Assembly (NCBI GenBank): GCA_039090855.1
Contig: CM077023.1
Location: 83,055,127-83,119,126 of the forward strand
Reading direction: 5' to 3'
Length of the DNA stretch: 64,000 bases
DNA from: Macrothele yani
Taxonomy: Eukaryota > Arthropoda > Arachnida > Araneae > Macrothelidae
Part shown: in pieces, positions 33,484-44,802 of the stretch
Position numbering within the stretch: position 1 is the first letter of the stretch
How the letters are laid out: every line of letters begins with the position of its first letter
Position numbers and translations under genes: made by a program
Notes under the pieces: model-generated
Database searches by the model: none
What the model was told of the DNA's origin: nothing
The model's input: only the letters and a program-made list of their open reading frames with translations

Positions 33484-33549
33484 TTAAACCCTCAACCCAA
33501 TCCTACCCTTTTGTGCTCATGAGTCGTTAAACCCCGAATTAAAAAAAAA

Positions 33550-33769
33550 AAGATAAAGAGGAAATAATTTTAGGTTTTAATAATACTAATGAAATAATTC
33601 ACTTTTTTATGTACGTAAGGTGCTTTGGAACTCCCTTCACGTGAAACAGTAAATAAAAAATGTTTTTAGCAAATTTTTAAAGCGATTTAAAAAACAAAAT
33701 ATGTATATTAAACAGCCTGAATAAGATAGTAGAGTGATCCAGAATGTGCAAATTTTATGTCTGCTCCTA
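33550..33769. other. Short unassigned AT-rich stretch
   Basis: Follows a SINE tail ending GTCGTTAAACCCCG and an A run at 33540-33551. Nothing else seen. Confidence 0.4.
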
Positions 33770-33935
33770 GTTCTTCACTGGATTCGATCTCTGGTAAGTC
33801 ATGGATTTTGGATACGTACGTATGATACTGGTTCCTGCACTTTCCTGGAACCAAAGTCCTCCCAAATTAGGTTCGGGCTAGTCCCTTTTAGCCCTAGATG
33901 CTCATTGGATAGTTTAACTTTAAAAAATTCTACTA
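33770..33935 (+). mobile_element. SINE fragment
   Basis: 5'-truncated plus-strand copy starting near the B box (TGGATTCGATCTCTGG), with the body CCCAAATTAGGTTCGGGC and a weak tail. Confidence 0.6.
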
Positions 33936-34360
33936 GTACTTGTTTCCTGATTTACGTAAGTTTACATTTATCTAGTGGTGCACACAATGAATGAGTAGTT
34001 TGTATTTCATAAAGCACTATCGCACATGACCGTTGTCCATTACCCAGAAGTAACTTGACTGTGATGTATTGAAAAGGATGATTATACAGATGAAATCATT
34101 CCTATTGCACAGTGACAAACAATTACTTCAATGAAATACTAAATAGACATTTAAGAACTACCATCAGCAGAAACTAAGCACACATTGCATGATCGCTGTT
34201 GTATTAGGGGGTCGTTCACTGCTGCACCACTGCTTCATGGCGTGGTGAACAGATGGGTCTCTTATAAGCTTTGCGTTGCGGCTCAGTTTTATCTGTAGAC
34301 GAAGCGATTGCCGTTTTACGCACAAAATTCAGACGTATTTTAGAGCAGTGTAGAGTTCTC
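33936..34360. other. Unassigned stretch
   Basis: No feature recognised. Confidence 0.4.
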
Positions 34361-34368
34361 TTCTCTTC

Positions 34369-35060
34369 TTGATTCGTAGAGCGGAAAGGTTACAGCCAAG
34401 CGACTACAATTCACTTGCGTCTGAACACTTTCCTTGTGTGATCAGCAAGAGTGAATTGATGGCTGTTGAAGAAGTTATCGATCGGCGTAATACTATGGAT
34501 TCAGCACAGCCTAGGGATGGGGATAACTCTGACCATAGCTATGTGCATGAGAAATCTGTTGACCAAATGTGGAACCTGATTTTTTGGACAATGCTTTGAC
34601 ATGTGATAAAGTTCAACTGCAGCGGCGCCTTGAAGACTGTTTACGTTAAAGCTGTGGAAGTGGATAACTCTGGGATGTGCTTTAGTACCAAAAAAGGAAA
34701 ATTGTGGAGGCCTTGCTGTGAAGCTCCGCATATAGGAAGGGGACACTTCTTGTGGATGAGAAGCTAACAAGTGAAGATTACATACACCAGAGCTGTGAAG
34801 ATTACATACACCAGAGCTGTGAATGTTTGCAGAAAGTGCTTCAAACCAGGACACAAGACTGTGGCATGTTCTTCAGCCTCCTCGTAAGTTTGGAGGATTT
34901 CTTTATAGTCATAAAGGACTATACACAACAGAGGCCGAGGTGTCAGCTCCTGTGTCCGACCAGTATAAAGGACAGACTGCACTAGGTGGTAGGGAGTCAG
35001 TTCCAGGGTCTGATCTGAAAGAAGGTGAGGGAATGTGCGCCTGAGAATGTTCAGCAAGTT
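34369..35060 (+). pseudogene. Gag-like zinc-knuckle relic
   Basis: In one plus-strand frame VCRKCFKPGHKTVAC (about 34826-34870) fits the C-x2-C-x4-H-x4-C zinc knuckle of retroelement nucleocapsid/ORF1 proteins. A 24-bp unit coding KITYTRAV is duplicated in tandem just before it (34774-34821). The upstream open frame from 34369 (MIRRAERLQPSDYNSLASEH) and a downstream frame (ESVPGSDLKEGEG) may be parts of the same polyprotein. Frames are broken and no reverse transcriptase is nearby, so the parent family is unknown. Confidence 0.5.
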
Positions 35061-35064
35061 CCTG

Positions 35065-35440
35065 TTTTTATTGCATAAAGAACAACTTAAGAAGCTTAAA
35101 GCCGTGAAAACTCAGGTAATTAGCTGTTCTGTGAATAAGTCTGCTGATGATGCTGACTCGGAAATGAGTTCATTTTCTACAAAACCAGAAAATTTCGTTG
35201 CCTAGCCTGTTATCCAACATATCGAGAGACAGAATGGAGGATCTTACCATACCGGATGGAATGATTTCTCCGTTTCTACAAGCGCTTGAAAATTTGAATA
35301 ACTTGACCTTCCGGACTTAACAGCTAACGATTTAAAGATCTGTAACCAATACAAGTGTCAATAATGATGACTAGATGTAAACTCTGCAGTATTGAAGTAT
35401 GAGTTATAATGCTCGTAAATGACATTTTGCTGTAACCGAA
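35065..35440. other. Unassigned, possibly more of the zinc-knuckle relic
   Basis: A broken frame reads RDRMEDLTIPDGMISPFLQA near 35230-35290. Not recognised. Confidence 0.3.
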
Positions 35441-35451
35441 TGGAGTCTTTG

Positions 35452-35668
35452 GCACCGGTGGCGCAGTGGTCTAAGCGGTGGTTTCTGACCATTTGTCCGA
35501 GATATGTCCGGGTTCGGATCCCTGTGAGGCATGGATATTGTGCTTGTCTTACGGCACGGGCTCTCCCCTTACCTGAAACCAGTGTCCCTAAATTAGGGAC
35601 AAGCGACTGCTTATGACCCGTCAAGTTCCTTACGGTGGTCGTTAAACCCCCAAATACAAAAAAAGATT
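35452..35668 (+). mobile_element. tRNA-derived SINE, well preserved
   Basis: Plus-strand copy: A box GGTGGCGCAGTGG, B box GGTTCGGATCC, body with CCCTAAATTAGGG, tail GGTCGTTAAACCCCC. Flanked by ATGGAGTCTTTGG (from about 35440) and ATGGAGTCATTTGG (from 35669), a target duplication with one extra A. Confidence 0.88.
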
Positions 35669-35970
35669 ATGGAGTCATTTGGTTCTCCTAATTGATTGGA
35701 TTTGGCTGCTTAATGCGGTCCAAGCAGGCCTCTGTATTACATTAAACTCGATGATTAGGACCACCCCGTCTACGCAAGTAGATGCGTCCCACTGCAGGTA
35801 GTGCTGACGTATCCACCGATGTGATATGCACCATATTGACAAAAGTCACCGGACACCCCTTTAAAAGCAAATTAACGGATGCGCTGCGTTGTTAAGATGC
35901 TCAGTACAGCTGCAAACGGTATAAAAACAAGCCTGCAGCTGGCCGCGATCATATCGCACTTTGAGGTTGA

Positions 35971-36978
35971 GTGAAAATATCGCGGCGGGAGAGAACTAAC
36001 TTTGAGAAAGGAAAGATTGTTGGGTGTTATATTAGTAGGTTGTGCCTAAAAGAAACCGAGAGTCGTTTAAACATACCCAAGTCAACTGTTTTGGATGTAC
36101 TGAATAAGTGGAAGACACATGGGGCAGCAAAACATACCGGCAGACTAAAGAAAATCAGTGGTAGAGGACGTTACAGCCTCAGGAGAGTTGTTACAGCTAA
36201 TAGACGGAGTTCTACAGAAGACCTCAGAGTACAGGTGAGTAAAAATGCTGGAACCTCGGTATGTACACGTACCATTCGCAGAGAACTTCATTCCATGTGT
36301 AACCGTGGTCGTGCGGCTGCTCACAAGCCGTTCATCTCCACTCGGAATGCTACTCGTCGTTTAGCATGGTGTAAAGAACATTTATCGTGGACCGTAGATC
36401 AATGGAAACGGGTCCTACGGATTGACGAATCCAGATACACCATTCATCTGTCTGATGGCCGTGTGTGGGTATGGCGGCAACCGGGAAACGTTATTCACCA
36501 CACTGTACTGTTCCTACGGTCAAGTTTGGAGCTGGCAGTGTACTCGTGTGGCGGTGTTTTACGTGGTATGGTCCCTGCCCATTGGTTATCGTGGACAAAC
36601 CAGTTTACCGGGACGTCTACCTCGATATTCTGGACAATTATGCCCTACCAACTGTGTGGCAATACTATGGAACCGAGCCTTGTTGGTACCAGCAGGATAA
36701 TGCACTGAGCGATAAAGCAAGGACTTTTACGGCGTGGTTTGACGATAATTCCGCATTGCGTGTGGACAGCCAGCACAGAGCCCTAATCATAATCCCATAG
36801 AGCATCTACGGCATGAATTAGAAAGCCACATAAGAAGTTTGGAACCAAGTCCTACTACTAAGCAACAGTTAGCGGCAGCATTATGTACTGAATGGAAGCG
36901 CATACCTATCGCTGTGTTCCAAAACCTTGTTGAAAGCATGTCTCGAAGGGTCAGTGCATGCATTAAGGCCAAAGGTGG
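35971..36978 (+). pseudogene. Tc1-like transposase (family I), split by LINE insertions
   Basis: MKISRRERTNFEKGKIVGCY begins a Tc1 protein. HTH domains run to about residue 120 (CTRTIRRELHSMCNRGRAAA). LRIDESRYT has the first catalytic Asp. A frameshift near 36500 moves to the frame with TVKFGAGSVLVWRCF and WYQQDNALSDKARTF (second Asp). A second shift near 36770 precedes NPIEHLRHELESHIRSL (third residue). The last codons before the LINE are SACIKAKGG. After the LINEs, from 52191, the same frame continues LTPY and stops at 52204-52206. So the LINE target is the AKGG codons four residues before the C-terminus. Confidence 0.88.
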
Positions 36979-37846
36979 TTTCAAAATATATTTATTCAAG
37001 GTAGAAATCAGGAGACGAACTAATAAGGACGTCTTAATACAAATAAAATACGATCAAAGATCGTTAAACTACTAAAATCTATATACAAATATACAGCATA
37101 GTGCACAAGTTGAAAAATGGAGCAAACTTACAGCTCGTGATAAATGATCAGCGACAAGCATGTCTGGGCATCTCCAAACACAACAGAACCAAATTAGGAA
37201 GGATTTTAACAAAAACTTATTGCTCATAAGTGCATTGCTGTGCGATTAACAAACTTGTTCAAGAAAATATTGAGAGCTTCATGAGACATTTCTCTTGCAA
37301 AAAAGTACAATAAGACAGTAAGTTTTAACACACCATAGTTACAAGAATGTACAGTACAAAGCAATTGACAAACTGATCATAAGGCAAATCAATGAAATGA
37401 TGAATATCAGGAGAAGAACAAACTTGGACTTCCTGGTGTAAATAGAATATATTACCTGTTCGGCAATATTCAGAAACAATGTACAAATATACAGCACAGT
37501 GTCAACATGTTACAAATCAAAATCGGACCATATACAGAAATGTAACACTATTCTGTTGACCAGATAGAAAATGCAAGTATAATAAGAAAACACACGATGA
37601 ATAAAGTTTTAACATATTCTCACTATCCATATGTAGTAATAGAAGAATGATAGTACCAAGCATCACCTCACACAAAAGAACAAAATAGGTAAAATGTTTT
37701 TCAAAATATATTACTCATGAGTACAACACCATGCGATAGAAATGGTTAATATGCATTAAATACGTGGAGATAATGTAAATGGACGATGTCATCGCTCTAT
37801 CCACGTTATTTTATAAACAACGCATAGCAACTGAAAAATTGTATTT

Positions 37847-37918
37847 CGGCACTGCTGGGATCGAACCCCAGAACTCTCGATAACTAGTCGAGTGCGTTCG
37901 AATTTACGCTACAGCGCC
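37847..37918 (-). other. tRNA-like sequence in left arm
   Basis: On the minus strand: acceptor GGCGCTG pairs with CAGTGCC; D stem GCGT/ACGC; anticodon stem CTCGA/TCGAG with loop CTAGTTA (anticodon position AGT); T stem CTGGG/CCCAG around GTTCGAT. T8-A9 present. The B box reads GGTTCGATCCC. Most of a cloverleaf is kept, but it is part of a mobile repeat and the T loop is displaced by a base, so I do not call a functional tRNA. Confidence 0.7.
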
Positions 37919-38105
37919 AACAATTCTCAGCGCCATGCGTGGTTTATCAGTCAGCATCTGACTACACGAATACGTATTGATGGTCTCAGCAACTGAGATG
38001 TCGTCATCTGGTGGTATTTTAACGCAACAGCTATTTAACATTCTATTGATTTGTCTGATAAACAAATCAATAGAATGTTAAATAGCTGTTATATATAGAA
38101 TTGTT

Positions 38106-38179
38106 GGCGCTGTAGCGTAAAAATTCGAACGCCCTCGACTAGTTATCGAGAGTTCTGGGGTTCGATCCCAGCAGTGCCG
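38106..38179 (+). other. tRNA-like sequence in right arm
   Basis: Inverted partner of the left-arm sequence, with the same acceptor, anticodon and T stems. It has two extra A residues in the D loop and one change in the following bases. Same anticodon-position AGT. Same reasoning against a functional tRNA gene. Confidence 0.7.
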
Positions 38180-39008
38180 AAATACAATTTTTCAGTTGCT
38201 ATGCGTTGTTTATAAAATAACGTGGATAGAGCGATGACATCGTCCATTTACAACACCATGCAATTGACTAACTTGTGCAAAAATAAATACAGTAAGAATC
38301 ATTAGTCAACATGTCTCTTGAAAGAAGGTACGATATGACAGTGAGTTTTAACACAACATATTTACAAGGATGTACAGTACTATGCAATTTAAAAAACTGA
38401 TTATCAGACAAATCAATAGAATGTTGAATAACAGGAAATAACTAAACTTGGACATCCTGATGCAAATAAGATGGATTACTTGTTCCACAATATTTTTAAA
38501 ACTATGTACAATTATACAGCACAGTGCAAACATGTTCGGGAAACAAAATAGAACAAAATTACGAAAAACAACACTATGCAATTAATGAAGCAGAGACACG
38601 GTATAAATAAAAAAAAAAAAAAAAAAAAGGGCAGAAACAATTAATATGTTTATACAGCACTATGCTAATGACTAACTGCAATATTTATACTCAAAATGTA
38701 ATCTAAAGACGAACTAACTTGAACGTCAATGTAAGAAAAAAATACAAGATGAGTGTCACAAAAAACAATTTACTGTGTAAACACGTATAGCCCTTTATGA
38801 AAAACCAGTGCGGTAAATTTCCAAGCTGCGCAAAGATCTTTAAAACAGATTGTTGAGATTACATATGCATTTCTGATTCAAAAAGGTCAAATACCAAATC
38901 TGCCGACCGTCAGGTACAATGACGCTGGCGAGCTGGTAAACCATGAGGCAGCCGGTGACCAGGTGGTAAGGAACTGGCTCTCCCGACGCTGAGTAACTGC
39001 AACAGAAT

Positions 39009-39298
39009 CATCATCATCATCATTGTCAACCATTATCAATCCACTGCTGGACGAAGGTCTCCCCAAGTTTCCTCCACAACGGTCTGTCTTGTGCCAGTCT
39101 CCTCCATGTCACTCCCGCATATTTACGAATTTCATCCACCCATCTCCCATGTGGTCTTTTTCTGGGTCTTTTCCTGTCCCTTGGAATCCAATCTAAAATT
39201 TCGGCTGTCCATCTATGGTCTGTCCTTCTGGCAGTATGTCCAGCCCATTGCCATTTCAGGGATTTAACTCTGATCATGATGTCTTCCACTCTCGTCAT
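39009..39298 (-). mobile_element. Truncated RTE-type LINE inserted in LINE copy A
   Basis: 290 bp absent from copy B, flanked by the 11-bp duplication TGCAACAGAAT (38998-39008 and 39299-39309). On the minus strand it codes VKSLKWQWAGHTARRTDHRW, then RPRKRPHGRWVDEIRKYAG and RRLAQDRPLWRKLGETFVQQ, then QWIDNG and stop, the conserved C-terminal tail of RTE elements, followed by a (ATG)n tail (CATCATCATC on plus at 39009). Strong 5' truncation and short TSD fit TPRT. Confidence 0.92.
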
Positions 39299-39309
39299 TG
39301 CAACAGAAT

Positions 39310-42300
39310 ACTCTAGCCGAAGTCGAGATGTCAGGCGGTCGCGGAAGTGGCATAATAATGCCGTAGAAGCTTCATGCACAGTCAGAGGAGTAGTAAAATC
39401 TCTGCAGCGTTGATGAAACACGTAGATTACATGCTTCGCTAAAATAAAAATATAGGCACAGACTGATGGGAGCTTGACTGGGGGATAGTTCTGTAGCAGA
39501 AGAGTCCGATATGCATCAAATGTAAGATCTGCTGTAATGGAACATTGGGCGATAGTAAATGCCAAGTTCAGCATTGGGAGTAATATAACACAGTGTTGAT
39601 AGACATGGGAGACATTAGCCTCCCGAGCACAGAAAGGGCAAAGAGGGGAATCGAGAAGAGACATTCGGAAAAGAACGGAGGGAACAGGAAGGCGGCGATG
39701 GAGGAAAAGCCAATGGGTATTAATTTCTAGAGGAGCAGAAAGAGGAGACAGGGCGGCGGACCACACCGTAGCAGTGGCAGCAGGGGGAACATCAGGAATG
39801 GGGAGAGGAGGAGAAGAATGGGACATAGAGAGGAACCGATAAAGAGATGACACCGAGAGAGGAGAAATGGGATGAGCTGAGCCAGAAGTAAGCAAGAAAA
39901 GAGGAAATGGGAGAGAAGCAGAAGGAACAAAGGAAAGATCTGAGTGGGAAGCAAGATGAGGATTTTGAGAAATGATAGATGAAAGAATAGAGTCGTAGAT
40001 GTCACGAGAGGAGGAGGAGAGGAGAAGAGAGGGAGGGAGGCTGGCGAAGGGTCGCCAGGAAAGGTCAGGGTTAGTGAGATCTTTAACTGTTACTACACCT
40101 GCTCAGAGCCAGGTAGGATAGGCAAAGTACGGAAGATGAGAGGGTGAAGAATCGAAGAATAAAAGAGGGGTTCAGCAAGGAGCTCAGTTGTGGAATCAGG
40201 TGGAGAACGAGAAAGAGGGAGGGAACGAAGTAAAGTTAGAGCTTCACGGTAAACAGGGGAAGTCGAATGAGGGTGAGGGGTCGGTGGTCCATGAGTAGTA
40301 AGGAGAGAAAAGAAAAGCTAGGGTTGCTCGGGGAGCCGATGACGTCCCTAGCTAAAACGGCATCTGGTACTGGCGACGTGAAGAGACGGAGAAAAGTAGT
40401 AATTCTGACGGCCTTGTAGTACTCCTGTGTATCAATGAGTCTGATGCCGCCGTGATCCGGAGGGAGGCAAAGCTTTGTGACACTGACCCAGTGGTGGCAG
40501 GTCCATATCAGAGAAGTAAGACATCGGGTAATTTTTATGAAGGCGGAGTTGTAGAGACTTGACACCAAGCCAGGAGTGTGTGCACAAGGAGATTAGGTAA
40601 GTTCGAGAGAGGCGAGCTCTCTGGAAGAATGATGAGCAGAACTCGGCTCTCCTCCAGGAGGCAGTTGACCTGAGCAAGCGTGGGTGAATAGCATTCCACG
40701 TGTAGAGGGGGCAGCTTGCAAGGAACCAAGATGAACTCCAAGGAAGCGCTGTGAGATGGACGACCAGCTTGCTCCCCAAGGGGTGTCTACACGATGTGCC
40801 CATGAGCCGCACCATAAACCAGTGCTTTTAGATGAGTTGAGCGCTGCACCGGAGCATGTGGCATAAGCTGCGAATAGACGTTGGAGACACGGAAACTGTG
40901 AGTCATGACGGATGCAGATGGTGACATCATCTGCGTATGCAACAGAGGTAGTGGCATGATGTCTTGTGCAGGCAGAGAGTGGTGGCAGAACTGCTTTAAA
41001 GGATTGGCGTACAGAGCGGAGAAATGGTTCAATTGCGATTGCAAAGAGTTGTCCGGAGAGTGGGCAACCCTGCTGCACTCCCCGGCGGAAGGGAATGGAC
41101 GCCGTGAGAAAGGTGGGCAGCTTGACTTGGAGAACGGCGTCTTGATAGAGTGAGAAAAGAAGAGAGACGAAGGAAGGAGGAAAACCGAAGTGAAGGAGTG
41201 TAGCCGATAGATAGGAATGTGAGATATTATCAAAAGCGGATTGTTGGTCAAGAGAGAGAAGGGCGAGGGGTTCAGAGCGAGATCGGGCAAGATGGATTAG
41301 ATCATTAAGTAGATGGATGTTATGAGAAAGTGAACGGCCGGGAACTGTGTAAGTTTGATTTGGGGAGAGAATGTGAGTGAGAATGGGGTTAAGGCGTTGG
41401 GAAAGAAGTTTAGTATAAAGTTTATAATCTAGATTTAAGAGGGAGATAGGGCGCCAATTCCCCAGGTCAAGGAGATCACCTTTCTTAGGGAATAGTATAA
41501 CATATGCTACTGTGAATCGCCTTGGTAGAGGGGAGTGATTGAAAGCAGCAGAAGCTGCAGAAAAGAGAAATGGTAGGAGAGGTAGAAAGGTTTTATAGAA
41601 AAGGAAAGTGAGGCTGTCCGGACCCGGTGCGGCACTAGAGTTTAAAGAAGAAAACGTAGAGGATAGTTCAGAGAACGTGGGAGGAAGGAGGAGGGAAGAG
41701 GCAAGATGGGGAGGAACTTGTGGTAGGTTAGAAAGAAGTGATGCCAAAGCTGAAGAGGATGGCGGAGGAGATTCACGGAACTTCTCTGTATAGAACTTTC
41801 GTACCTGCGAACATAGACTGAGTGGATCATCAGACACCTCTCCAGATGGGAGGCGAAGGTGCCGAAGTGAATTAGATGCTGTTCGTGTTTTTTCCATGGA
41901 TGTAAGGAAATCGTAATTGGATGCTTCTGGCGATAGATGTTGTAGCCGGAGACGTCGTACAGCTTGTTGAGCCAGAGGAAAGAGGATTGATCGCAGTTCT
42001 TCTTGATAGTGGCAGAAGAGAGGATCACTTAGGCTTAGGATGGAGAGCATGGAACGGACATGGTTGAGACGCATGTTTTGAAGCGTTTTTGCTTTAAAAG
42101 AAAGTTTGCGAACGTGGAGAACGAGTTGCTGTTTAATGTCCAACCAAAAAGTCAGACCACAAGGAGCTGATTGAAGTTGAGGTAGTTTGTCCTCAAGGAA
42201 GGAGCGTACTGAAGTACAGAAGTCTGGATCTGTAAGAAGAGTGTCGTCAAGAGTCCATGGATGAATTGTACGGGGTTGTGCTGGAACTGCTTGAACAATA

Positions 42301-43018
42301 AGAACGATGGCACAATGGTCAGAAGAAGCTGTAGGAGTGATAATAGATTCTGTCACAGCTGTAAGCAGAGTAGATGAGGCGTAGTATCTGTCAAGGCGAG
42401 CTATGTACGGATTTTGATTATGTTGCGAGCGCCAAGTATGTACAGTCGATGAAGGATGGAAGTGACGGTGAACATCAATTAATGAGTTGTCGGAGACCAC
42501 TGACTGAAGAAGATTCACCAAGTTAACACGGCGTTCTCTGGTGGAAGGAGATCGGTCCAGGGTAGGATTCAGAATGCAATTGAAATCCCCCCAATTAAAA
42601 CATGATCTATGGGGGGAATGCGAGACAAGGCACGACGAAGGCGAGTAAAAAGTATTGTCAAGTGGGTTGAAGAGCTTGGAATATAAATATTAAATATATG
42701 ATAGGATGTGGAAGCTATGGTGAATGATGCACACTGTAATAGGTCTCGACATAAGTTTCGAACCGAAAAAGAGGTGATTATGGAGTTGAAAGTATGACGG
42801 ATACCTATAGCTAGGCCACTATGGGGTGATAGTTGGTAGGCATGGTGAAATGTGTAGTTCCACTGGCGCCATCGTGAGAATATCGTAGTGGATTGGCAAT
42901 TTGTCTCTTGTAGTAAGAGAAGATCAGCTCCTAACGGAGTGGGGTCTTCATGTACCAAGGTATTAGAAAATGGGGATGCAAATCCCCTGCAATTAAGAGA
43001 TACAATCTTGAAGACTTT
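39310..43018 (-). pseudogene. LINE copy A ORF2: endonuclease/reverse transcriptase
   Basis: Read on the minus strand. Begins KVFKIVSLNCRGFA (about 43015), the start of an APE-type endonuclease; DLLLLQETN carries the metal-binding Glu near 42910; a one-base deletion near 42590 destroys the GGDFNCTLN motif; SDHCAIVLI (His) is near 42310. The 642-residue frame 40593-42521 covers reverse transcriptase: PKKGDLLDLGNWRPISLLN, LDQQSAFDNI (catalytic Asp), RRGVQQGCPLSGQLFAIAIE, and YADD near 40935. Further frameshifts follow (near 40590, 40240). CPFCAREANVSHVYQHC near 39640 is the C-terminal CCHC finger. NWRPISLLN and TYTVPGRSL fit the L1/Tx1 group. The C-terminus now runs into the RTE insertion. Confidence 0.9.
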
Positions 43019-43019
43019 T

Positions 43020-44802
43020 TTACATTAATGCTTGCTGAAGAACCTTCACAACAGGAGGAAATGATTTGAGTCGATTAAAATAGGTTTTAGCCCACGGATG
43101 TTCCTTGCGAAGGCGGGAGATGCATTGATTAAGGACTTGGATCTGATCAAGCACTAGAAGGAGAAACGATGCGTACTTTGAGAGTAAAGCATGCGTTGTG
43201 GAGTGGTCTGTCTTATGTGACAGGTATTGATGTAAATCTTCAAATGAAATCGGCCCAGTAGGAACCGAGCCATCCTTAAGGTATTCGACAAGATCCTCAA
43301 ATTTAAGAGGAGGCTCTTCGTCGGCCTGGACAGAAGAGGTAGCAGCCTTTGATGGTGAATTCTTTCGAGAGGCACTACCAGTACAGGGACAGGTACGGGG
43401 TGATGCGGCAGTCGGCTTCTTCGGTGGGCGTCTTCGAGAAGAACCACGACGTTTCAGCGAATGTTCAGTCGAGCTCTCATCAACTCGAGATTCGTGGCCA
43501 GAAAATCCGTCATCAGCAGATTTAGAAGTATCGATGATAAGGGCAGTGGAGAAACCCCCTGAAGGGGACTCCGCTACAGAATGACGACGCATGGGAAGCG
43601 AACAATTAAGTGAGGGAAAATCCAGTTGCTGGTCGAAGGAAGAAGGGTCCGTAGACACGCGTTGACCAACTCCTGCAGTCGACTTTTGTGAAAGTTTCGA
43701 TTCTGAAGCTTTCTGTGCTGTGGAAGAAGATGTTGCTCGGCTCAGAAGAGGGCCAGAAGTTGTAGAATTATTATTAGGAGCCTGTGATGCTAGATGTGGG
43801 CAATGCACACGTAAATGATTCTCTCCGTGGCAAAAAGGGCAGTGGAGGAAGGTAGTCACTTCAATTCTCCTACGTTGCTGTCCACAACGAACGTTGAGCA
43901 CCTTTGGGCAGGCGAGCAAATGTTCATCAGATGGAAAGATCACTCTTGCACTTCGACGAAATCCCCTATGGATTTATCGTCTGGATCTCTCGGCGCGGCT
44001 GAAAGAGTAGTAACGGGCCCAACAACTCGGCCGAACTTTCTGAGTACAGTGCACAGCGCAACGTCTGATACCTCAGGTGGAACCGGATAAAATGTAACCT
44101 GGATGGGACGCTGAGAGACAGGTTCTGGTAGAAGATGGACGTCTTTGAGGGACAAACCTTCTGTCAAGACAAGATCCGCATGCTCTTTAAGAGCAAAGTA
44201 CACCAACACAGCTCGAGGTTTTCGAGCCATGTGAGTAATACTGGCTCCAGCTGGAAGTATCTGCTTGAGAGCCATACTATATTCTTTCAACTTTGTGTCT
44301 GGGAGTGCATCACAACACACTCCGAAGTCCATTGTAGAATAGAATTGTTTTCCCGCTGGGGAATCTTCGGGAATATCTATGGTGGCAGTAATGCCATCAA
44401 CAATGACGTACGAGTCTGGTAAGACTTCTGCAACAAACTTGGAAGGAGCTTTTGTTCCAGTAAGAGCGGCAGAGTATGCCCTAGGAGCAGGACTCGAGCG
44501 TGAGGGCTGCAACGCAACCGGCTGTTTGAACTGAGTTGAAGTAGAGGGTAAATTAGCAGCGGTGTCAGACACATCCATGTCTTCACTTAAAGCAACAGAG
44601 GGTTGCGCTGCACTGACGTCACTGGTCGAAGCAGGGAAAGAAGCGCTGTAGTTGAGGAGTCACTTTACACTTCTAGTGGTTGGGTGACGTCACCTACAAG
44701 CATTGGAGGAGATTGGTCTCGTGTCGAGGAGGAGGAGGCTGCAGGAAATGCCTCGCTGATATGGGCGTGGACATCGCTCTTATCAGCAGCAGCCGCCGCC
44801 AT
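43020..44802 (-). pseudogene. LINE copy A ORF1 (RNA-binding, CCHC)
   Basis: ATG at 44802. Compared with copy B it has a small indel near 44640 that shifts the frame, and a one-base deletion near 43968 (frames 43940-44578 and 43020-43943). Contents: an acidic, Ser-rich N-terminus; an RRM-like region (PIQVTFYPVPPEVSDVALCT near 44070); and CPFCHGENHLRVHCP near 43830, a C-x2-C-x4-H-x4-C knuckle; then a Ser/basic region and a helical C-terminus ending LQQALM at the stop 43020-43028. In copy A the C-terminal part is in the better state (see copy B). Confidence 0.88.

Larger units (their letters stand above)
37735..38248. mobile_element. Foldback insertion with two tRNA-like cloverleaves
   Basis: 514 bp present in LINE copy A and absent from copy B, flanked by a 13-bp duplication, TACAACACCATGC (37722-37734 and 38249-38261). 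It has inverted arms of about 150 bp (37775-37930 and 38100-38251), each with a tRNA-like segment, pointing away from each other. The centre folds again: CAGCTATTTAACATTCTATT and its complement surround CTGAT (about 38028-38093). No protein frame. It could be an inverted SINE dimer or a foldback-type element that captured a tRNA-like sequence. Confidence 0.85.

Noticed and set aside
38041..38095. Rho-independent terminator or microRNA hairpin
   Set aside because: The ~30-bp hairpin is simply the centre of the foldback insertion; no evidence of separate function.
37847..38179. Two tRNA genes (anticodon position AGT)
   Set aside because: Both lie in the inverted arms of one mobile insertion with a target duplication, and the T loop is off by a base. 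Annotated as tRNA-like parts of a repeat.
41608..41793. Plus-strand open frames across the LINEs (for example MRLSGPGAALEF)
   Set aside because: They recur at the same place in both LINE copies but are antisense to the reverse-transcriptase frame, which explains their conservation.
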